Of a stretch of 64,000 nucleotides of DNA, positions 1 to 11,696 are shown one piece after another (positions within the stretch are counted from its first letter, which is position 1; each line of letters starts with the position of its first letter). The stretch spans positions 4,650,001-4,714,000 of the forward strand of contig JAKULF010000004.1 in NCBI GenBank assembly GCA_022661535.1, in the 5' to 3' direction. The DNA is from Eutypa lata. Taxonomy: Eukaryota > Ascomycota > Sordariomycetes > Xylariales > Diatrypaceae. The notes beneath the pieces were generated by a model that saw nothing but the letters and a program-made list of their open reading frames with translations, was not told where the DNA came from and searched no databases. The translations under genes were made by a program, and so were the position numbers.

Positions 1-1066
1 GTGGAGGAGTTGACGGAAGGTGACACTGCAGATGAGAGTGGGATGCAAACTACCACGTAATTAGATGAGGGGGGAAGCAAACCGTGATTTAAGAAGTTAC
101 GTAGCATATTAAGCATGTAGCAAACAGGTCTTTCCTCTCAAACATTCTCCATACATATTCACTCCGTCATTACGTTCAATTGGGCATATTAAATCTATTC
201 ACCGTATTTGTATCAACATGGACAGTTGTTAATTCTTAAATATTGCTGCCTAGGAACTTTATCTATTTACGCCGCATGTTTGCCCTTATATAGTAAATAA
301 TGACCTCTCACTTACCATAGGGACTGCGAATACATCAAAGGTTATATGTACATATCTACTCGAACGAGTAGAATACAGTTTAGGAATGGAGGACTGAAAG
401 GGATGCCATATGTCAAAATAAAGAGTCATCACATCAGCCGGACCTGCCTAGCCAAGGTGCTCTTTAGTGCAGTAGTGAAGTCGTAAAGTAATTGACTTGA
501 CGATTAGATAAAAACTGTGGTAAACAGCTTTTTCGGACGCTTGAGCCTCTTCTTAAATGGCCACTCCTTGGGGGAGCTCCCTTGGCGGAGGCGAGTCACT
601 TTAGGCGGTGCAACAACCTTTCCATTTGTTCATTGATACGTCGGCTGTATTGCACCAGGTTAGCTTATCGAATTAGGCAACACCAGTACCATTACGGCCA
701 GCTCAGCAACCTAGAGACGGGTCTGGAGCTCTCTGCCCTCCAAATTAGGACGCAGAACGCCTTGCCGAGCGGGGGACAAGCTATATACACATACATATTA
801 ACCCTCGAGGACCGTCTTCCCTGCCCGCATAACGAGGAGACATCTTAAGGTATATTCCTTCCGCGCCTTGCTCAACTACTGCACGTAGAAAGCAAACTGA
901 ACGCCAAGCGCTAGAAAGAAAAAAGAAGAAAAAAGAAAGGCAAACCAAGAGATCATGACCAGCAAACAGGCTAACCTACAGATAAGACCACCACCACCAT
1001 CATCATCATCATTCATTTACCCACCCACCTACCCGCCGCCTCTTACCCTAAGCTCTTTCCCTCTAA
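1..1066. other. Intergenic, no gene recognised
   Basis: AT-rich flank downstream of MED8. One 88-codon open frame on the plus strand (582-848) has no recognisable domain and no splice support, so I do not call it. A short CCA/TCA triplet run sits at about 988-1013, just beyond the MED8 stop codon. The left edge could hold the promoter of a gene outside the window. Confidence 0.5.
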
Positions 1067-2071
1067 TCATAGAGAAGGCATGAACTCGCCCCGAGCCGAG
1101 AACCGCATGATGTTCTCCAAGCTACTGCCTTCGACCTCGGGCGCAGCCACGGCGGGCGCTGGCGGCGGGGGCGGCCGGTCCACGGCCATGACGTCGTTGT
1201 CCTCGTCCTCCTCGTTCTCCTCGACGAACGGGTCCCACTGGGGCTTCCGCAGACCCGTCCGCACGTTCGCGATGCCGATGACGTCGCGCTCCTCCTCCGT
1301 GTAAGGGTCGTCGTCCTCCTCCTGGGCGTACTGCACGATGCGGGCCCTGCAGAACTCGCGCGCCGCCTTCCACGTCTTCTCGAGCTCCGCCGTCTGCTTG
1401 CGCTGCTGCTCTGCCGTCATCTCTGCCGACGGCGGCTCCTTGTTGTTGTTGTTGGTGCTGGTGCGGTTCCGGTTCTGGTCCTGTCCAGTTGTCGTCGTCG
1501 TATTGGTTGTAGGTGGTAATGACGAAGAAACTAGTTTTGCGAGGGTCTCCCTCCCTTCGTCCATGGCTGCAGCTACATCTGGTTCTGGCTTCTTACGCAG
1601 TAACTGGACGAGGATATGCTCTTGTGTGCGGCCTGGGAAGTTTGTTGACGGGTGTACGGCGACCCGGTTGAAGAGGTCGTTGTGCTGGGCGAGAATGTCG
1701 AGGAGAGAGCGTAGGTTCTGTTGCAGGATGTCGGCAGATGCTTGTAAGGACTCCCTAAGTGTAAAAGCTACTGTCAGCGAGGTTCCTTTGAATCAACTAC
1801 TCCAGCTAGGACATAAATCTTTTAAGCACCGCAAATGTGTCTATTGTTGGTATTTCCCCTCCTCTAACACCTGCATGTGACACCGGCAAAGGTGATGGAA
1901 AGGAAAGGATGCATGCGCGACGAAAAGGGTGTATACATACATGCTTGGCAGTGGGTTACTTTGCAATACATCTTTCTTGAGACTGTTGATGCTATTAGAT
2001 AACTGCGAGAGTCGCTGACGTGACTGTTCGACAGCTTTCAGTTCCTCCTGCGAGAGGTTGAGGGACGCCAT
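1067..2071 (-). CDS. MED8: Mediator complex subunit 8 (MED8)
   Basis: Mediator head-module subunit that links activators to RNA polymerase II in the nucleus. Two exons, 2071-1941 and 1754-1067, are joined by a 186 bp intron (GTATGT...TTAG), giving 272 aa. The N-terminus starts MASLNLSQEELKAVEQSRQR and continues with a coiled-coil-like helix. Across the splice the frame reads NPLPSMESLQASADILQQN and then PSTNFPGRTQEHILVQLLRK, the conserved fungal MED8 core. The C-terminal third is acidic and low-complexity but keeps the late TEEERDVIGIANVRTGLR segment. The start is the first ATG of the conserved N-terminus. A TTG/TCG triplet tract lies about 100 bp upstream, probably in the 5' leader. The function is known from the family; the exon join is my inference from frame continuity. 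Confidence 0.9.
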
Positions 2072-2171
2072 CGTCTGCGTCCGCGTCTGCTACTTCGTAG
2101 TCGGGGATGCTATTAGCAATCGTCTGTTCCAATATGAATTGTACGAGGGCGAAAACAATATAACAGGCTTA

Positions 2172-2210
2172 TTGTTGTTGTTGTTGTTGTTGTCGTCGTC
2201 GTCGTCGTCG
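2172..2210. repeat. TTG/TCG triplet microsatellite
   Basis: About seven TTG units run directly into six TCG units. The tract lies about 100 bp upstream of the MED8 start codon; on the MED8 strand it reads CGA then CAA repeats, probably in the untranslated leader. Confidence 0.85.
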
Positions 2211-2721
2211 AAGAGCTCAATGCTCAATTAACCAATGTTGTGAAGAAGAAAGCTAGCTCTAGATGGAAGCTTAAAGGTACAGATTGATAGACGTCGGCAG
2301 TGGAGTTGACTTGGGAGAGCCGCGATGGAACGGGAGCGGGATGCTTCCCAATCGATAACGTAGCTTGCAGGGTAACCTAACCCGATTAGGTATTTCCTAT
2401 GTAGACTAGCTTAGCTAGGTGAATACTTAGGTACTACTGAAAAGTACGAAGTCCTTATCTGGGCCCAAATCGAAACAAGTCAGCACGGTCCCCATGCACT
2501 GCATGTAGGTCCCCAACAGCCCGATCTCTAAGGTTTTTAGCGCCTGTTCCACAAAGCTTGGACGCAGTTACTAGTAGGGGTGGAACCATTAATGCAGGGG
2601 CGTGGGATAGGTACAATAATAAGGGTTGGGTATCTTGTTTTGCTGGTGGGGCCAATTCACATGTTTGGGAAGCTGAAAGTCCCCAGCACAGGTGCGTGCC
2701 AATATTTAAATTATTTTGGCG

Positions 2722-2738
2722 CACACACACACACACAC
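2722..2738. repeat. CA dinucleotide repeat
   Basis: Short run of about 8.5 CA units between MED8 and the sulfatase gene. Confidence 0.8.
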
Positions 2739-3327
2739 TTGGCCCGTGACATGCCTACTTCCACGTAAGAAGTAGGTAATTAGTATAAAATTGCGGTGAG
2801 TAGATAACCAAGCACCATGTCAGATAGCCAAGCTTCCCTCAAGATAACATCAACGCGGAACTTGTATTCAGACTCTATATACGAAAAAATATAGCTATAT
2901 ACAGCGGACATATCGTCATTATAAAGTGAAGAGCAACTTTTATCTTTCTTTCTATTAAATGGAAAAAGAAAAGAAAAGATTGCAATCTGGACCGTAAACA
3001 TACCAAGCAACGCTCGCTATGATAACGCCCCAGCCGACCAGTATCAAAAAAGTCTGGGCCTGTAGATCCCGAGAACCGAAATACCCCGGACAACAAAGCA
3101 TACCTTGGTGGAAACAACAAATGCCGCTAACTTGCCAATAAACTGTCCCAACCCAGTCTAGAGCCCTTCTCTAATCCTATCATGTGCTGACAGCCCACCA
3201 TCCAATCTGCTTGCCTCTAGGCATGCAATAGTCTCATTAGATGCAGCATGTTGAATATTGAGTTCTAGCGTAAGATATGGCGAAGCAAGTAAATTCAAAT
3301 TTAAGTGGATGCATAAATCGTGTGGCG

Positions 3328-5242
3328 TTACTCATTGTGAGAACCCGCTTGATCAACAGTGATGTCCCTCGTCTCGCGGCCGTATTTATCCACAGGAGGG
3401 TAACGGGCGCGGCGTTCAAGATCGTCGAGGGGCAAGAAGGAACGAATGTACCTAATACAGCCGTTAGTTGAGATGCAACTGAGATGCAATGATAGCAGAT
3501 ATATAGAAAGTGAGGTGAAACGTACTTATTCGTGCCATCATCATTCGGGTTATAATCCCAGGGAGTAAATTTGCCCTTTTGCAGAGCTGACCAGACAAGA
3601 CGGCGTTGTCTCTGAACCATAAAAACCGAGTCCGTAATGGCCTTGAAATTCCATCGAGCTTCCGCCTCAGCCGTAAACTTCTCAAACTTCTCTTTGGCTT
3701 CTTTTTCTTCAGCAGTTAAGGCCTCCTTCTTGTGCACAACTTCAGCCAGGTTGATCAATTCATGTGGGTCTCTCTCGAGGTTGAAAAGTTGTGGGGGATC
3801 GCTAGGGCAAGTAATGTATTTCCAGGGTCCACGGCGAATCATCGCTAGGGGGGTGATAGTGCCTTCACCAGCGTATTCGGCGATTACCGTATCATGCCCC
3901 TCCTTGCCTTCCAAATGTGGAAGGAGCGAAATTCCGTCCATTGGAAGTCCCGGGATCGGCTTAGTGTCGACAAGATCACACAACGTTGGAAGAAGATCTA
4001 GAGTCGAAACATTCTGCTTGACGCGATGGGGAGTAAATCTCTGAGGATAAGAGATCAACATGGGCACCCGGACAGATGATTCGAAGTAGCTCATTTTGTA
4101 CCTAGTGCAATGTTAGTAACCGATGCCACGGCACATCTCATATCCAAAGATAACCTACCAAAGTCCACGCTCTCCAAGCATATCTCCGTGATCGCCGCTG
4201 AACATCACGATAGTGTTCTCGTCAAGACGGCACTGCTTCAGAGTGCGAAGAAGCTTGCCAATGCAATCATCAACGTAGCTGACTGCACCATAATAAGCCC
4301 GTCGAGCTCGCTTGATCTGGTCATCAGTAAAATCCTCTTCCCACACATCGGTGACCTTCATAAGTCTCTTGCTGTGAGGATCTTGCTTGTCCTTGGGGAT
4401 CTTGACTTTCGGTAGATCAATGTCTACACCTTCGTACAGATCCCAGTACTTTTCTTCGATCGTGTACGGATCATGGGGGTGAGTGAGAGAGACCTATAAT
4501 TGATGTTATTAATGATTATCCCAGGAGATAGCTTTGACTGAATCTTCACTTGATAATAAACTTAGGCTTCAGAATTTCTGCCTTCACGTACCGTCAAAGC
4601 AAATGGCCTCCTGTCTGGTCCCTCGCGAATTTGGTCGTAGAGGAACTGAGTTGATTTGTACATAACCTCCTCGTCATAATCCAGCTGGTTGCTTCTCACG
4701 CAGGTTCCCGCTTGAAGGATAGAGCTGGCATTGTGGTACCACTCGAGGCGTCGGTCAGGCTCATCCCAGTTAACAGCCCAACCGAAGTCACCGGGGTAGA
4801 TGTCAGAGGTGAGACGTGTCTCGTAACCATGAAGCTGGTCACCAATAAAGTGCATCTTGCCGGCTAAGACAGTGTGGTAGTTTTTTAGGCGCAAGTAATG
4901 GGCATATGTGGGGATATCACTAGAGATCTGACTCGCATTGTCATAGGCTCCAATATTGAAGGGAAGTTGTCCGCTTATCAGGCTCATGCGTGACGGGGCG
5001 CAGAGTGGGGAGGGGCAGTAGGCAGAGTCAAACTGGACAGACCTTGCTGCCAGAGCATCAAGGTTTGGGGTCTTGATCTGAGAATCAGGGTTGTACATCT
5101 TGAGTAAAGGGGCTGCCAGTTGATCTGCCATGATAAAAAGAATGTTGGGCTGTGAGGACTTTGCACCTGCAGCAGGAGAGCCGTTCGTGCCTGGGGCAAG
5201 CCCCTTTGGAGGGGAACGCATGGAATCAATATCGGGAGCCAT
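3328..5242 (-). CDS. Choline-sulfatase-like type I sulfatase
   Basis: Predicted to hydrolyse choline-O-sulfate to choline and sulfate, releasing stored sulfur. Four exons, 5242-4592, 4493-4159, 4101-3526 and 3451-3328, have introns of 98, 57 and 74 bp and give 561 aa. The sulfatase signature CAPSR at residues 81-85 makes Cys81 the likely formylglycine nucleophile; it follows CPSPL and precedes GQLP and AYDNAS, wording typical of choline sulfatases. NILFIMADQ (33-41) carries the first metal-binding Asp, and SGDHGDMLGE (about 316-325) carries the second metal site. The C-terminus KFTPWDYNP...RRARYPPVDKYG is also choline-sulfatase-like. An in-frame ATG lies 30 codons upstream, but MAPDIDS is the better start. 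No signal peptide is seen, so it is probably cytosolic. No choline or sulfate transporter lies next to it. Substrate is by family resemblance only. Confidence 0.9.
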
Positions 5243-7442
5243 GATGGCTTGGGGGAGATCACGATATTGGGGTTGAAGGAGTTGAGAATACAAAGTGTAA
5301 TAAATAGAGTTTAGTTGGTAAGAAAGTCTCAAGAACAGTTTATGTGCTATTAGGAACGAAGTCTATTCGTATGTAGATTGTCTTTGGGGTGGGAAATAGC
5401 GTCGAGGACGGGATGAAGGAGAGAAGGCTAGAAGATATATACGCCCTTTGGGGGGAAAAGGTAACACGTATAAGGAAGAAAAAAGGAGAATGCGCTTACG
5501 AGGCTACGTCACCCAAACTGGTGCTAGCATTCACGTACCTTATCAGATCAAGACCAGAGTCGGTGACAATACGCGGCAACGGCCATTGGGATCTTCAAGG
5601 GGAAGCGGGAAGGGCAAAGTTTTATAACTGACGCGATAACGGGGATCGATTGCGAATCGACACCGCCAGTTATAAAGCTCCTGCATCACACATCGATGAC
5701 TGGGTAGTTGCTAGGATGGCTTGGACGTCTAGCGTATGTAGAATTGTGGATTGATACATAGCAAAAGCACCAATACTATCCCGTAGTGTGTTTAGTATTT
5801 AGGCGTCTGTAAGCGATCGAGGACATTCTATAAATGGTCAAGAACAACGGGATGATCGATAGACCCTTGCTTTCTTTGAAACGGAGTCACGTGGATACTT
5901 TTTTACAGCTTTGACTACGTGTATGTAAATGGCAGGACTGGTATGTGTAAGTGATAATCAAGTTATGATTAATATTATGTCCGATATCGGGAAAAAGGAA
6001 GAAAATCTATATATCGTAGGAATTCTGTTATAAAAACTGGCAGAAAACATACACCCCAATATGGTAGGAGGCTTAGGAAGCACATACGTTTTCTATGATC
6101 ATGTCATTTCCCCAGTGGATGTTGTGATTTTGCAATCTCGGTACTAAAGCTTTTAAGTAGATAGGGCAGATTCTAGATAAGTTTGGAATCTGGGGACCGG
6201 GGCGTGGCGACAGGGGTTAGTGAACCCATCGATGTCACTACACGGTACCTGTTACTACGCTATCTACTTAGCTACGTTCCGAATTCTCCGAGAATTCTTT
6301 TATTGGTTCCAATTTGAATAATCCGGGGGTAGATCATGGCGTTTTAAGTCCAGCTGCAGGTAACGATCAGTGCAATGGGAAACGGGCCATAAATTAAGAA
6401 CGGGCGATGTTGAGGGGTAAAATGGGAGGAAAGGGGTGTGAGAGTAATCAAGTACTAAAGAATACATATGTACGTCTGCTGAATTCTGTAGATGAATAAA
6501 TGCTATGCTTTACATAGATGCACACCACCACAGTGCATGTAATATGAAAATTAGTAATGTATTAATCTTCCAGAACCACATAGATAAAGGAAAATAGCTC
6601 AAAGTACTACCTACCTACATAATACTATGTACCCAATGTAGTCATCGCAGTAATCTTCGCATATACAAAATGCACACCTCTGCTTTCATGAAGGATTGCA
6701 AGCTTACAAACGTGACAGGTTCGAATATTGATTTCATGAAATCAATAACCAGATGGCAGACACCGGTCTAAAAATACATCTTAAATTCAGATTGAATAAG
6801 TACTACATGTACTCAAATGTAATACAATCAATTATGTACATAGCTATATCGTGTACGTACGCGCAATTCTCAAGGCCCGCTCGAGTTATTCGGTGATCTG
6901 AGCTCCAACACATACCAACCTCCTATCATAGCATCATACATAGCACATTTTTACGTACATACATACCTACCTGGATAGGCTTGGTAGGCGATCTCGGGAT
7001 GATGCTCGGAACAAGTTTCATGGCTTTGCTCTTGAAACAATGATCATCTGGCATAAGACCATTTTCCATCTGCCATCTTGCAGCCTCATCTAAGATGGTA
7101 GGAAGATCATTCCCCCATTAACCACGGAAACACCGTGATCATCAGCATTGCCTGCCCACCGGCTTTTTTGATCAAAGCCAACATCTCGGTGATGAGGCAT
7201 GCGCTTTATTCTTTCTTTCTTTTTTATTTTAATTCTGGCGTGATAGGCATATGCATCACTTGCCAAGGCAGTGACGGAAAGACGGTCAGGAGGTTTCACA
7301 GGCGCCAAGCACAGCAAGCACAGAGAATGCAGAGAAGCTGTAATAATTAAGATAGGAGTAATTACATAGATAACGGGTATATCACCGTACACCATTTAGC
7401 CGCTTCGGCCCACAAGAGAAGCAACAAGTCTGATGAGTAGAT
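5243..7442. other. Intergenic, 2.2 kb, sulfatase upstream region
   Basis: No gene recognised. An 80-codon open frame at 5389-5631 (+) and two frames near 7090-7395 lack domains and conserved wording. A perfect 22 bp palindrome lies at 6726-6747. Short CTAC/TACC runs occur at about 6608 and 6957. Confidence 0.5.
6726..6747. repeat. Perfect 22 bp palindrome
   Basis: TATTGATTTCA joined to its exact reverse complement TGAAATCAATA with no spacer. It lies 1.5 kb upstream of the sulfatase start and 0.7 kb beyond the MPDU1 stop. It could be a dimeric-factor binding site or chance; function unknown. Confidence 0.75.
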
Positions 7443-8440
7443 CTATCCCCTACGCCGGGTGGTCGGGCCCTTGCCCTTGCCAGGAGGCGTCGTCGTCGTC
7501 GTCTTTGTCGCTGTGGAGCTGCCGGAGCTAGTAGAGCCGGTCGCACCAGCACCAACCGCCGGAACTTCCTTCCTCTTTCCCCGGGCCTTGGCCGAGGGCG
7601 CGTTCCAGTAGTACACCATCTGCGCGGCCAAGACCAAGTTCAGCGCGAACCCGGCCACGAACCCGTACAAGATCAGCTTGTCGTCCACCTCCTGCAGCGT
7701 TGTGAAGATTCGAGAGAGCGAGCCGGCGAGGTAGTTGAACACCTGAAATTTAAAAGAAACACGCGAGGAGTTAGCATATGCGTCGCAAACCCTTTATATC
7801 AGGCAGGAAGGAGCTCAGAGTAGGTACTACTTACAGTGAACGCGCTCAGCTGTCCCGTACCGCCCTCCTGGAAGATGGCGGCGATCTGGGGCACCTTGCT
7901 CGCGACGCCGAGGACGCCGGCGCCAGCCTGCAGGTAGCTGAGGGTGTTGGCATCGACGACGGCAGTGCTGAAGAGGGTAGCGACGCTGGCGGCGAGGGCG
8001 GCGACGAACAGGGCGGCGGCGCTCGCGCGGCCGCTGTAGTTGAGGACGAGGACGGTGATGACGACGTTCTGGCCGAGGATGAGGGCGGTCTCGCCGTAGG
8101 TGCTGAAGGGGAAGCCGTTGCGGAAGTTGTAGGCGAGAGAGATGAGGTACGAGGAGGTCTCGAGCAGGTAGGAGAGGAAGCTGACACCCTCGGCGGACCG
8201 GGACCGCGTGAGCTTCAGGATCTGCGGCACCTTGACGATCGACGACGCCCCGATGATGCCGATGCCCAACGCCTTCGACACAGCGAACTTGAGGCACGCC
8301 TCGTCCGTCGGGTCTAGCTCGAGGATGAGCGTCTTGTAGCAGGCATCGCCAATTATCGACACACCGAGGTCGCGGATCGGCGCCGGGAGGTTCTGCGTGA
8401 TGGGCTGCAGCGGCTGCAGCGCGGTCCGGAGGGCTTCCAT
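7443..8440 (-). CDS. MPDU1: Mannose-P-dolichol utilization defect 1 homolog (PQ-loop membrane protein)
   Basis: MPDU1 proteins are ER membrane proteins needed for use of mannose- and glucose-phosphate-dolichol in N-glycan and GPI assembly. Two exons, 8440-7835 and 7742-7443 (92 bp intron, GTAAGT...TTTCAG), encode 301 aa. Two PQ-loop motifs are visible: VKVPQILKL at about residues 69-77 and SKVPQIAAI at about 181-189, each in a repeat with EGVSFLSYLLE-like or GQLSAFTVF-like sequence. Several hydrophobic segments fill residues 55-245. The last about 60 residues are Ala/Thr/Gly-rich and end in a basic RRRG tail, longer than in animals. Codon use is strongly GC-rich, so long open frames appear on the opposite strand; these are shadows. 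The splice falls exactly between FT and VFNYLAGS, restoring the second PQ repeat. Confidence 0.92.
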
Positions 8441-9161
8441 ATCGGATGGGATGGATGGGTGGGCTTCTTGGCTCGGAAGTATAGGGGGATGGGCTAGTTA
8501 TATAGTGGTACTAGATGGAGGTTCCAAAGTAGAGATGAAAGATGAGAGAACACTGTCGTAAGATGACAGCATTACACAACTTCTCGTAGAACGCGACACA
8601 TGTCAATCAAAGTCAGCAGATAAATTTAGCTATCCTGGTTGGACTTTTTTTACTGGAGAAACAGCTAGCGCTACAAACGCTACTCTGAGAAGGGCTAGCG
8701 GGATAGAGTGCTGACTAAAGCGCTTGGACCACTCTTGATATATGTATTCTCTACAAGAAAGAACATCACCTCAACCTCCAAAGTCACCTTTCAGTATTAC
8801 GTTTTAGCCACAAAGAAAAGGCATCACCGAGTTTGTAGTTTATACTGTTTATTGTGGTATTATAGCCCTATGAGTAAAGCTAATTTCCAGTCACTACAAG
8901 TGACAAAAGTGATCACGCCGTGAAGCTGAATCTTCCACCACTACCAACCATGCAGCCAAACCGCCCCCTTCGCATCACAAATAAGAGTGGTATCCATCTC
9001 CGTAGACTGCTTTGCGATGCTATCAATAGCAACAACGCCTGGAAGCCTACACCATCTGTGTCCAAGCAGAAGTAGCTGCAAAGCTTACTGTTCCATTGTC
9101 CCATAGTGCCATGGCATTGAGTGCAACCCTGTGCTGTCGGTCCAAAAGAAAGGAGGTCGAT
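8441..9161. other. Intergenic: MPDU1 promoter / chromodomain gene 3' flank
   Basis: No gene recognised. Small open frames here (for example 8708-8923 and 8913-9104) show no conserved features. Confidence 0.5.
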
Positions 9162-10496
9162 CTACTTCGACTTCTGAGACTTGGTGTATTGAGCAAGCTT
9201 CTTGGAACAATGCTCCAAATTATCGGCAGGCTCCCAAGTGTTCTCTGAGGCAGCGTAATTCTGCCACTTGACGAAGTACTCAATGGCTCCCTTCTTCTTG
9301 TTGAGACGGGAATCCACGATTTTCTCCACAGCATACTCATGATTTGACGTGCCAGGCTTCCGACCTCTGCGTGTCACAGGTGCAGAAGCACCATTGGTCT
9401 TGGCCTTCGCCTTAGACTTCGTAGCTGGGGTCGTCGCTGCACTAGGTTTAGATCGCTTAGATGCCTATCACTCTATTAGTTCCCATCACCAGCCAGTTAA
9501 TTAGCCTTTTGTATATTTACTTACGCTTTGCTCGGCCATGCCAGATCTTGCAGATTCTGCTGCGGCTCGGGTTGGTCGCTGGGAAGGGCCGGTTTCCAGC
9601 TCGACTCGCTTTCTCTTCTTAGCCGAAAAACCACCGACGGCCTTCAAGTTGGAGTTGATGGCTGAGTTTTTCGAAGGCCTGCCACGACCTCTACCCGGAG
9701 TTTTGATGGGCTCCTCCTGCTTGATCAGTGCCACCTGCTTTCCTGGCTCGCTGTCGATTTCGGTATCATCATTCTCATCATCATCATCGCCGTTGAGGTT
9801 GACATCACCATTCTCCTCCTCAGGCTCGCCGATGCGCACGATACTACGAGGCTTGCCTCGGCCTTGAGTCTTGTGAGTAGTTTTCTCGGTCTCAAGATCA
9901 CGCGCTTCATTAACGCGATGGGAACCAGGTCCTTCCTCAGAAGGACCGCCGTTGGCGAAAGCAACATTTTGCTTCTCCTTCTTCTTGCCCTTGCCTTTGC
10001 TCTTTCCCGTACGTGATTTCTTCACGGCCCCGTTCTGCTGTGCGTCATGTTGACGAGTGGAGTCGTTCATGATGCTGGAATCAAGCATTAGTGGTTGGGA
10101 ATAAATTTGAAACCCCGATTCATGGAAAAGGTGAATAACAATGATTAGGAAATGTAAATAAATAATTAACACTAATCTCGCATGCAATGTTGTGAAAATT
10201 GCACAAGAGACGAGGTATGGTATTGATACAAGTAGAGTGAAGTACGTAGGGAAGAAACAGGAAGAGGTATTGGAAAATAGTTAAAGGCAGGTATTCAAGA
10301 TTATTATTATGTAAAAGAGAATGAAGCGCTTCACAAATAAGAAGTTACAATGAGGAATCACTTACTCGGATTGGACTTGCAGTTGGACGTGGTCGTCGTC
10401 CTCTCCAGACGTGTAACCGTTGAACTGTTCAATAGAAGGCAAGACGATACTGCTGGAACTACCATTGAGGTCACCAAAGTCAGGATAAGAAGCCAT
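9162..10496 (-). CDS. Chromodomain protein with AT-hook motifs
   Basis: Likely heterochromatin-associated nuclear protein that reads methylated histone H3. Three exons, 10496-10366, 10074-9525 and 9464-9162 (introns 291 and 60 bp), give 327 aa. A single chromodomain occupies about 270-321 at the extreme C-terminus; Tyr271, Trp294 and Tyr297 fall at the aromatic-cage positions and NTWEPADNL follows. The middle is basic and disordered: GRGKPR (115-120), a canonical AT-hook core PGRGRGRPSK (170-179), an acidic DDDDENDD patch and an NLS-like KKRKR (196-200). There is no chromoshadow domain, so it is not a canonical HP1. It may correspond to one of the fungal accessory chromodomain proteins, but I cannot assign which. 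Exon 1 (MASYPDFGDLNG) is joined by frame and GTAAGT/TTCCAG signals, and is less certain than exons 2-3. Confidence 0.85.
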
Positions 10497-11696
10497 GTCG
10501 CCTAGTTATAATAATTTATATGCCGGGCTAGACTCAGATGTGCTTTGGATCTCTTGCTGATATCTCTTGTTCAGGTAGTTATTCTGTTTGGTAAAAAGGT
10601 AAATGAAATAACTAGATCCCTGGCCAGCAATCCAAAGGAAATGTTGAAAAATGTGCAACAAGATGTTGTATGGATATTGAGTGGGGGAAGACCAGAAAAT
10701 TTAAGAAGGAAATAGGTATGTACCTTGTTCCCTATCCTCTTTAAGAGAAAGGCAGATTACCCTCTAGAATGCCAAAATTGAATGAGTGAAAATGGATGGA
10801 AAATACAAGTAGCGCTGCTACTTGCCAATAGACCAACAGGTGCACTAGTGCAAAGAAACTCTGAGATGGATACCTGATTGTGTCGAGTATGTAATAAGTC
10901 TGAGGAGAGGGATTCCGACGCAAACAAACTGCCAGTGTAGTAGTGTACCCAGGCTCACCTGAACCTAGAGGCCAGGAAAGTATTATAGTGTGATGGAGAG
11001 TTAAGTATGGAATATCATTGACAAAATGTTCAGAATTTACCTAGTATCCTGTTAATACCACTAATATGACCAGCTATTGATTCTGATCTAGATGGGATGT
11101 TGTTAGGTTAAGCATTGGTGGAGTGTTGTCCCTGTTCCCTTGTATTACCTCTAGGGCTAGTACTGAAAGGTATTTGATACATACTACCTATATTTGAGGT
11201 GTTGAAATTTTGAAGAAGGCAGGACTTGGACTAGAATAATGACATCATTTTGATGTATAAACCTTTTCGGTTGCACTTTCCGTTTTGATTTAAACTTCTT
11301 TATCAAATGATATGCACCCTTTACATTCTTGGTGTTCCATATTTACTTATACTTTCATAGATGTTACATATTGACTAACACCCTCCTATGCCCCCAAAAG
11401 AAATTTAACAACACTGAATAGCTGCTACTTATCCTTGTATTCACAGGATTATTCAGAAATTGAACTGAATTCATAAGGAACGTCGAATTGTGGGTTGGAT
11501 ATCCAATATATTATGTAGGTGAAGATGTAGAAGTTTGTAGGAACGCATGACCGAAATCACCATATGTGTTCACAAAACCTATGGTCTTTTCTACCACAAC
11601 ATCTGCTTAACTATCGCTAGCATGTACACTATTATGTACTACGGGTAGTCCGGCTCCTAATACCATATATACGCATCACTGAGTGATAACATCGTC
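10497..11696. other. Intergenic, 1.2 kb
   Basis: AT-rich. No open frame with recognisable features. It presumably holds the chromodomain gene promoter on the left and the RIC8 3' flank on the right. Confidence 0.5.

Larger units (their letters stand above)
2072..3327. other. Intergenic: MED8 promoter side and sulfatase 3' side
   Basis: No gene recognised. The stretch holds a TTG/TCG triplet tract (2172-2210), a CA dinucleotide run (2722-2738) and small overlapping open frames on both strands without domain features. The left part should carry the MED8 promoter and the right part the 3' flank of the sulfatase gene. Confidence 0.5.

Noticed and set aside
6690..6770. Possible tRNA because of a GGTTCGAAT B-box-like string
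   Set aside because: No A-box at the right distance and no cloverleaf arms; the string overlaps a palindrome.
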